Below, piece by piece: positions 6,794 to 11,595 of a stretch of DNA of 14,309 nucleotides. Origin of the DNA: Fidelibacterota bacterium (lineage in GTDB: Bacteria > Fidelibacterota > Marinisomatia > SCGC-AAA003-L08 > D37C17); NCBI GenBank assembly GCA_012964845.1, contig DTTG01000023.1, forward strand, positions 1-14,309. The letters are read 5' to 3'. Position 1 is the stretch's first letter. Each line of letters opens with the position of its first letter. The position numbers were made by a program, and so were the translations under genes. The notes under the pieces were generated by a model. That model saw only the letters and a program-made list of their open reading frames with translations, was not told the origin of the DNA and ran no database searches.

Positions 6794-7679
6794 CAATCCC
6801 CCCAAATGAATTCCCAGTCTCTGCAAGGGGCAGCGTATTGTACTCATGCACCTTTTCATCTTCAGTAGTTTCCAAAACAGATAAGGGATTCAAAAGAGTG
6901 AGATTTTCCAATTCCAGGGCATGAAAAAACTTAACATCCTTCATATTACCATCAGTGGTGTACAGATACACCTGCTCAGCAGATGAAAACTTTTTGGAAG
7001 TGTTATTCTGGACATTAATAATGTCTTTGCAAATTGATTCTGCAGCAACGCTATCCCCAAACTGCCAATTCACTTTGCCTTTTTTCCCCGATCGATGGAT
7101 TGAAAAATAGGATACTAATTCACCATTTTGGATATAAAGAAGCTCATCATTTTTTTTCTTCCCAATTTTCCAGATGAGATAACTGCCATTTTTATCGGCA
7201 TGCATCCATTGGCGGGCACCAACCTCAGCTGAAAATATGCCCACACTGAGACCATTTAATTTTGATTTCAACAGGCTCATATTGGTCTGGAATGATTGTC
7301 GAATCGCTTTAGGAAATCCAATGTTTAGCATCTTCCCCGATTCAGAGCTCATAGCAAAATGATAATAATCAATTACTTTATTTAGCTCGTCATCATGGGT
7401 TTGATTCAAATGCCAATTTATCATTTCCTGATTTTTATCTTTGGCATTACAGGTGGAAAATAATACGCTGCTGGAATCAAGGCTGAAGGTACAAATGGGG
7501 TCGCCATTTTGAACTTGGGAAAAAATCTTATCCAAAATTTCATAATAGTGCTCATCAATCCGATCCGGATTTTCTAATTCCTTCTGGATTGAACCATGAT
7601 GGGTTACCAATGGTCCTGACTCGGATGGAATCCAATTCAGATAATTATAGGTTGCCCCGGATTGAGAGATTGCCAACAT
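6786..7679 (-). CDS. PilM-like (actin-fold, possibly DUF3822-related) protein, degenerate
   Basis: A 297-residue soluble protein with no signal peptide or membrane helix. Its layout recalls PilM and the Bacteroidota DUF3822 family, both with an actin-like fold. It has an N-terminal strand hairpin (LAISQSGATYNYLNW), a SLDSSSVLFST strand pair near 66-76, a WHLNQTHDDELNKVIDYYHF segment (89-108) like PilM's 'WEL-Q...dY' region, a GLSVGIFSAEVGAR stretch near 143 like the PilM mid-domain strand, and LLNPLSVLE near 262, recalling the NPF/NPL near the PilM C-terminus. The DxGxxxT phosphate loop of actin-like ATPases is not visible, so ATP binding may be lost. From memory, DUF3822 genes often sit near rsmD in Bacteroidota, which fits here. 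It lies 11 bases after the upstream membrane-protein gene and overlaps the PilN-like gene. The fold assignment is tentative; that the gene is real is near certain. Confidence 0.75.
   Translation of the reverse strand: MLAISQSGATYNYLNWIPSESGPLVTHHGSIQKELENPDRIDEHYYEILDKIFSQVQNGDPICTFSLDSSSVLFSTCNAKDKNQEMINWHLNQTHDDELNKVIDYYHFAMSSESGKMLNIGFPKAIRQSFQTNMSLLKSKLNGLSVGIFSAEVGARQWMHADKNGSYLIWKIGKKKNDELLYIQNGELVSYFSIHRSGKKGKVNWQFGDSVAAESICKDIINVQNNTSKKFSSAEQVYLYTTDGNMKDVKFFHALELENLTLLNPLSVLETTEDEKVHEYNTLPLAETGNSFGGIDV
6798..6803 (-). promoter_or_regulatory. Ribosome binding site deciding the PilN-like gene start
   Basis: A GGGGGG run on the minus strand, four bases before the ATG at 6793-6791, within the last codons of the PilM-like gene. 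It is purine- and G-rich rather than a perfect AGGAGG. With the 8-base stop/start overlap it supports this start over upstream in-frame ATGs. Confidence 0.4.
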
Positions 7680-7690
7680 TTAGTGTTACT

Positions 7691-8464
7691 TTATTCTGCC
7701 CAACTTTTCTGGGTGCCTTTAATATAACCATGGTCACCCGCTTCAAATGTGAAAACACCAAAACGGGATTCCGTATAAGGTTCTTCCAATACATGCAGGG
7801 GCGATGTCACAATAAAAACAGCTTCATCTCCCGTTGTATCTATTTCAAAAATAAAGGGATCATTGGTAAGGGGACATTTAAGCATTTCTGTATTCAAATG
7901 ATATTTTCTGCGGAGGTAATCGGTTCTAATTTCTGATCGAGTTACAATATCAGTATTATAGATTTCCCTGAAATGTTCATCAGCTTTGAATCGATGTAAA
8001 TCTTTCACATTAACGAACATGGTATCAATATTCCCAGAATCAGGATTATGTAACCCCACGGTGTAAATGGTATCCTCATACGAAAAATATAAATCAGTGG
8101 CAGAACTGAAGGTAGTATCCACACGAATTTCAAACCCTCGTTCCATTGTTACGGGATATTCGGTTCCATCTAAATTAATAATTTGCTCATCCGTAAAAAG
8201 ACTATCTGCAATGAGAGAATCCATGGCAGCTTCTACCAATTCAAACAGATGCTCTCCGTTGGCTGTATAAGCGCCAGTCATCTCAAAATAAAACTCCTCT
8301 GCATGGGCGATGGATGTCATTCTGTGTCTACCCAATTTGCGGAATTTAACCTCTTCCTTCCAAATAGATTGAGGCAAATACACAGTGAGTAATAAAAGTA
8401 TGGCCGAAACGATAATTCCCCAGTCCAGAATACTTATTTTTCTCTCCTGTTCTTTACTAAGCAT
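7691..8464 (-). CDS. Single-pass membrane protein with pilin-like N-terminal profile
   Basis: A 257-residue protein of unknown family. A short positive cytosolic start (MLSKEQERK) leads into one membrane helix at about 14-31 (DWGIIVSAILLLLTVYLPQS). This is followed by an amphipathic stretch and SIAHAEEFYFEMTGAYTANG (51-70), which closely recalls the 'AxExYYxxxGxYP' segment after the first helix of type IV pilins and pseudopilins. There is no prepilin peptidase site (no G/FTLxE), so processing like a pilin is unlikely. The exported part is acidic and strand-rich and ends in a CPLTNDPFIFEIDTTGD..FIVTSPL block (197-222). The start is supported by an AGGA Shine-Dalgarno sequence at 8474-8477. It sits 15 bases after the comEA-like gene and 11 before the PilM-like gene. 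A role in a pilus-like or DNA-uptake platform is inference from neighbours and this profile. Confidence 0.8.
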   Translation of the reverse strand: MLSKEQERKISILDWGIIVSAILLLLTVYLPQSIWKEEVKFRKLGRHRMTSIAHAEEFYFEMTGAYTANGEHLFELVEAAMDSLIADSLFTDEQIINLDGTEYPVTMERGFEIRVDTTFSSATDLYFSYEDTIYTVGLHNPDSGNIDTMFVNVKDLHRFKADEHFREIYNTDIVTRSEIRTDYLRRKYHLNTEMLKCPLTNDPFIFEIDTTGDEAVFIVTSPLHVLEEPYTESRFGVFTFEAGDHGYIKGTQKSWAE

Positions 8465-8479
8465 AATTAATTTTCCTGA

Positions 8480-8863
8480 TTATTGAATTCTAATATTTGG
8501 TAATAATTTTTCTAAAGTTTTGCTGCCAATTCCCGGAACCAGCATTAAGTCTTCTACAGAATTAAAACTTCCTAATTCATTGCGTTTATTTATTATTTTT
8601 TCAGCAGTCTTTTCCCCGATTCCCGGAAGTGATTTAAGCTCTTCAATCCCTGCCGTATTAATATCTACTTTGCCGGCAAACTCAATATCCTTTTTGCCTA
8701 AGCCTGCATAAAAATCAACTACATCCTCATTGGTTCCTATGAGGGTTATCTGGTCAGTACCCGTATAAAAATGATCCTTGGCAGCTTTTACTACCATGCC
8801 CAGTATAAACAGGGATGATAGGATTATGACCACCGTTCTTTCCTGGGAGGTGAAAATTTTCAT
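8480..8863 (-). CDS. ComEA-like helix-hairpin-helix DNA-binding membrane protein
   Basis: ComEA proteins bind double-stranded DNA outside the inner membrane during transformation. This 127-residue protein has an N-terminal membrane anchor at about 10-26 (TVVIILSSLFILGMVV), a short linker, then the ComEA domain. That domain starts with VDINTAGIEELKSLPGIGEK (66-85), the family signature, and continues with a second hairpin VPGIGSKTL (109-117). Two GIG hairpins form the (HhH)2 DNA-binding unit. The N-terminal part is shorter than the SLBB-bearing ComEA of Bacillus and is like the minimal anchored forms of Gram-negative bacteria. The ATG overlaps the dnaJ stop by one base (TAATG). The domain call is very strong; a real competence role, rather than another HhH membrane function, is inferred from the family and from dprA nearby. 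Confidence 0.88.
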   Translation of the reverse strand: MKIFTSQERTVVIILSSLFILGMVVKAAKDHFYTGTDQITLIGTNEDVVDFYAGLGKKDIEFAGKVDINTAGIEELKSLPGIGEKTAEKIINKRNELGSFNSVEDLMLVPGIGSKTLEKLLPNIRIQ

Positions 8864-9981
8864 TAGCTGAATTTCTCAAAATTCACATCGTCATTCAATT
8901 CTTTTGAAAGTTCCTCCATGAGCGATTTTGCCTTTTTTGACACCTTTTTAGGAGTCTCAATATTAACCCGTACCAATTGATCTCCAAAGTGGTTCCGGTT
9001 CAATTCCTGCATTCCTTTACCACGCAGTCTTAGAACTTGCCCTGATTTTATCCCCGCAGGTATTTTTAATTTCACTTTCCCTGAAAGGGTAGGCACTTCA
9101 ATGGTGGTTCCAAATACCGCCTGGGGATATTGAATCCAGCTTTCCAGAAAAATATCACTGCCTTCCCGGGCAAACAAATTATGCTCTTTTTCAGTAAATT
9201 GTATAATGAGATCACCAGGACTTCCACCCTCTCCAGGGTGATTTCCCTCACCTTGCCGGGTCATATAATTCCCGGATGATACTCCTGCCGGAATTTCTAA
9301 TTTTATGGTAGCCGCATTTTTCTCCCTGCCCTGGCCATGACATTTTGAACAGGGATTAGATACCACCTGACCTTTCCCTTTGCAATGGTGACAGGGCTGT
9401 ATATTCACAATTTGCCCCAGGAATGATTGCTGAACCTGGCGAATTTCACCAGACCCCTGGCAGGAGGGACAGGTAACAGGGTTTGATCCCGGCGCCGAGC
9501 CACTGCCCCGGCAATTACCACAGGATTCAAACCGTTTAATTTTCACCGTTTTCTCCGTGCCCTTGTAAATCTCCTCAAGGGTGAGCAAAATATTAATTTT
9601 TAAATCAGACCCCCGCAGGGTTTGGGCACCTCTCCCGCGACCTCCACCACCAAAGAAACTGCCGAATCCGGAGGAGCTGAAAATATCACCGAAATGGTCG
9701 AAAATATCATTCATGTCCATATGCTGAAAACCGCCTCTGCCGCCACCGCCACCACCGGATTGGGTATAGGCAGAATGACCAAATTGGTCGTACCGGGCAC
9801 GCTTTTGTTCATCACTGAGTACAGAATAGGCTTCTGCCGCTGCTTTAAACTTTTCTTCAGCAGCTGAATCACCCGGGTTTTTATCCGGATGAAATTTCAT
9901 GGCTACTTTTCGGTACGCAGATTTTATCTCTTTGGCATCGGCATTTTTGGAGACGCCCAACGTGCTGTAAAAATCTCCCAT
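8863..9981 (-). CDS. dnaJ: Chaperone protein DnaJ (Hsp40)
   Basis: Cochaperone that binds unfolded substrates and stimulates DnaK ATP hydrolysis. The 372-residue protein has the complete type I layout: J domain 1-70 with HPD at 31-33, a Gly/Phe-rich linker at about 75-125, then the cysteine-rich zinc domain with four CxxCxGxG repeats (Cys154/157, 171/174, 197/200, 211/214), then the C-terminal substrate-binding and dimerisation domains. Its ATG overlaps the grpE stop by one base (TGATG), and its stop overlaps the comEA-like gene by one base. dnaK and hrcA are not in the window. Confidence 0.98.
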   Translation of the reverse strand: MGDFYSTLGVSKNADAKEIKSAYRKVAMKFHPDKNPGDSAAEEKFKAAAEAYSVLSDEQKRARYDQFGHSAYTQSGGGGGGRGGFQHMDMNDIFDHFGDIFSSSGFGSFFGGGGRGRGAQTLRGSDLKINILLTLEEIYKGTEKTVKIKRFESCGNCRGSGSAPGSNPVTCPSCQGSGEIRQVQQSFLGQIVNIQPCHHCKGKGQVVSNPCSKCHGQGREKNAATIKLEIPAGVSSGNYMTRQGEGNHPGEGGSPGDLIIQFTEKEHNLFAREGSDIFLESWIQYPQAVFGTTIEVPTLSGKVKLKIPAGIKSGQVLRLRGKGMQELNRNHFGDQLVRVNIETPKKVSKKAKSLMEELSKELNDDVNFEKFS

Positions 9982-10511
9982 CAGCTTTTACTCACCACTA
10001 CTTTGGCGTGCCGGAGAATTTTATCATTGTAATTATAACCCTTCTCAAATTCTCTCAAAATTACATTTTCTCCCTTATCCGACTCTTCACTCATGAGTGC
10101 TTCGTGCAATTCGGCATTAAAATCCTGTCCCACCGAATCAAAGGGCACAATCCCCTGATCTTCCAGGGTTTTATCCAATTTGGCTACAATGAGTTCAATC
10201 CCCTCTAAAATGGTTCGGGCTTTTCCTTTTCCATCGGCTTCCAAGGTGCGGTGCAGATCATCTAAAATCGGCAGGATGGCTTTTGCCAGCTCTTCTCCGG
10301 CATACTTGAAAAGTTTTGTCCGTTCTTCCTGGGTGCGCCTTTTATAATTATCAAACTCAGCCAATAGGCGGACATTCTTGTCAGATTTTTTCTCTAATTC
10401 TTCGGTCAGTTCTGCCACTTGAGTCTCCAATACTTCCACGGTTTCTCTCAAGGATTTTACAGAATCCCGCTTACCCGATTTCCTGGTTTTTGTTGATTTT
10501 TTAGTAGTCAT
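9981..10511 (-). CDS. grpE: Nucleotide exchange factor GrpE
   Basis: Releases ADP from DnaK, resetting the chaperone cycle. The 176-residue protein has a Lys/Ser/Thr-rich N-terminus, a long coiled coil at about 18-60 ending in the conserved AEFDNYKRRTQEER (51-64), a four-helix dimer region (LAKAILPILDDLHRTLE, 75-91) and the C-terminal beta-wing signature (FEKGYNYNDKILRHAKVVVS, 155-174). A Shine-Dalgarno AGGA lies four bases before the ATG. As the first gene of the leftward run it likely carries the promoter for the whole unit. No CIRCE element (TTAGCACTC-N9-GAGTGCTAA) was found upstream, so HrcA control of this unit is not supported by the sequence. Confidence 0.97.
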   Translation of the reverse strand: MTTKKSTKTRKSGKRDSVKSLRETVEVLETQVAELTEELEKKSDKNVRLLAEFDNYKRRTQEERTKLFKYAGEELAKAILPILDDLHRTLEADGKGKARTILEGIELIVAKLDKTLEDQGIVPFDSVGQDFNAELHEALMSEESDKGENVILREFEKGYNYNDKILRHAKVVVSKS

Positions 10512-10755
10512 GTTTTCCTATGTCAATTCTGAACGGTAAAAGACAGAAAATTTACGGGAAAAATATAATTGAGAAAAAGAAATTAGATGGAAGAAATTGG
10601 ATTGGAAATGGTTGCAAAATGATTTATTGAGATTTTTCCTTTGTAAGTATGGCAAGTAATTATTTTTTTAACAAAATTTAATCATTAAATAAGTCCTATT
10701 TCTCCTTGTAATTTTCCACCTTTATTTTAACCCAATTTTTATTAACGGAGATTTT
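10512..10755. promoter_or_regulatory. Divergent promoter region between grpE and cphB
   Basis: This 244-base AT-rich gap separates the divergent grpE-led and cphBA units, so promoters for both should lie here. No confident -35/-10 pair was recognised on either strand, and no CIRCE or obvious operator dyad is seen. A purine-rich tandem near-repeat, AAGAAATTAGATGG at 10577-10590 followed directly by AAGAAATTGGATTGG at 10591-10605, is the only clear structure. No small open frame with a convincing ribosome binding site was noticed. Confidence 0.45.
10747..10750 (+). promoter_or_regulatory. Ribosome binding site deciding the TTG start of cphB
   Basis: GGAG, five bases before TTG at 10756-10758. 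The reading frame has no ATG near its N-terminus, and the first conserved strand (QLFLIGG) begins four residues after this TTG. The Shine-Dalgarno sequence and the protein alignment therefore both point to a TTG start. Confidence 0.55.
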
Positions 10756-11595
10756 TTGAATACAAAACAACTTTTCCTGATTGGCGGCAAAGAGGACAAA
10801 GGTGACCGGCCACTTTTATTAGAAGAATTCTGCAAACGGTTTAATCCTGAAGATGGTCCCCTTGTACTCATCACCGGCGCATCAAAAATACCTCTGGAAG
10901 TGGGTGAAATATATACCAAAATTTTTAACCGATTGGGAGTTAGCGAAATTGTCCACCTGCCCCTCACACGCCGCAGTGATTGCATGTTACCTGAGAACAT
11001 CCAATATATGGAAAAAGCCTCGGCTGTTTTTATCACCGGTGGAAATCAGGTTAAACTTGCGGGAATATTAGGGGGTACTCCCTTTTTTCAAACCCTGAAA
11101 CAACGGGTGAACGATGGACTACTCTATGGCGGAACCAGTGCCGGCGCCAGTATTGCCAGCGGACTTATGATTGCTGGGGGCAGAGGCGGTTATAATCCAC
11201 GGCGGAATCTGGTTAAAATTACCGGTGGATTAGCACTCATTCGGGGCTGCATTATTGATCAGCATTTCAGGGAACGGAATCGACTATTCAGATTAGCAAG
11301 TGCCGTAAGTGCCAACCCTGAATTTATCGGTTTGGGTATTGACGAAAATACCGCCCTCATTATTACGGATGACCGCTATTGTGAGGTGGTGGGTAGCAAT
11401 TCTGTCACAATCCTCAACGGAAATGGCATTACCCACACAGGCTATACGGAAGGTACTGCCCAGGATGCCATCCCCATTTTTGGCCTGAATCTGAATGTGG
11501 TCACAGAGGGATACGGTTATGATCTGGAAGAGCGGATTCCCATTTTAAAAAAAGAAAACAATTCTTCATCAACAATTGAATTGGAGACAGCATGA
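10756..11595 (+). CDS. cphB: Cyanophycinase (peptidase family S51)
   Basis: Hydrolyses cyanophycin (multi-L-arginyl-poly-L-aspartate) to beta-Asp-Arg dipeptides in the cytoplasm. The 279-residue protein is of normal length for intracellular CphB. It has LFLIGGKEDK (6-15), FITGGNQ with Gln98 (92-98), the nucleophile elbow GGTSAGAS with Ser128 (125-132), GCIIDQHFRERNR including His171 (164-176), and GIDENTA (194-200). These match the serine-peptidase site described for Synechocystis CphB. The start is TTG, chosen from the GGAG at 10747 and the conserved N-terminus; rare-codon initiation may keep expression below that of cphA. The TGA overlaps the cphA ATG (ATGA), so degrading and making enzymes are co-translated. 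No isoaspartyl dipeptidase gene, needed to split the dipeptide further, is in the window. The last 15 residues are polar and variable. Confidence 0.95.
   Translation: MNTKQLFLIGGKEDKGDRPLLLEEFCKRFNPEDGPLVLITGASKIPLEVGEIYTKIFNRLGVSEIVHLPLTRRSDCMLPENIQYMEKASAVFITGGNQVKLAGILGGTPFFQTLKQRVNDGLLYGGTSAGASIASGLMIAGGRGGYNPRRNLVKITGGLALIRGCIIDQHFRERNRLFRLASAVSANPEFIGLGIDENTALIITDDRYCEVVGSNSVTILNGNGITHTGYTEGTAQDAIPIFGLNLNVVTEGYGYDLEERIPILKKENNSSSTIELETA

Noticed and set aside
6794..6859. Upstream in-frame extension of the PilN-like gene to 6859
   Set aside because: It lies within the PilM-like gene and would need a 74-base overlap. The ATG at 6793 gives the short overlap typical of this cluster and has a G-rich leader.
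9622..9867. Plus-strand open frame opposite dnaJ
   Set aside because: It is antisense to the J and Gly/Phe regions of an unmistakable dnaJ. Its composition is what the GC-rich complementary strand would give, and it has no recognisable domain.
10521..10526. TTGACA on the minus strand as a -35 box for grpE
   Set aside because: It lies only about ten bases before the grpE ATG and overlaps the ribosome binding region, leaving no room for a -10 box and transcription start.
10577..10605. Tandem AAGAAATT(A/G)GAT(T)GG pair as a CRISPR-like or origin-type repeat
   Set aside because: There are only two imperfect, purine-rich units without spacers or DnaA-box features. It is noted in the promoter region entry and not called as a system.
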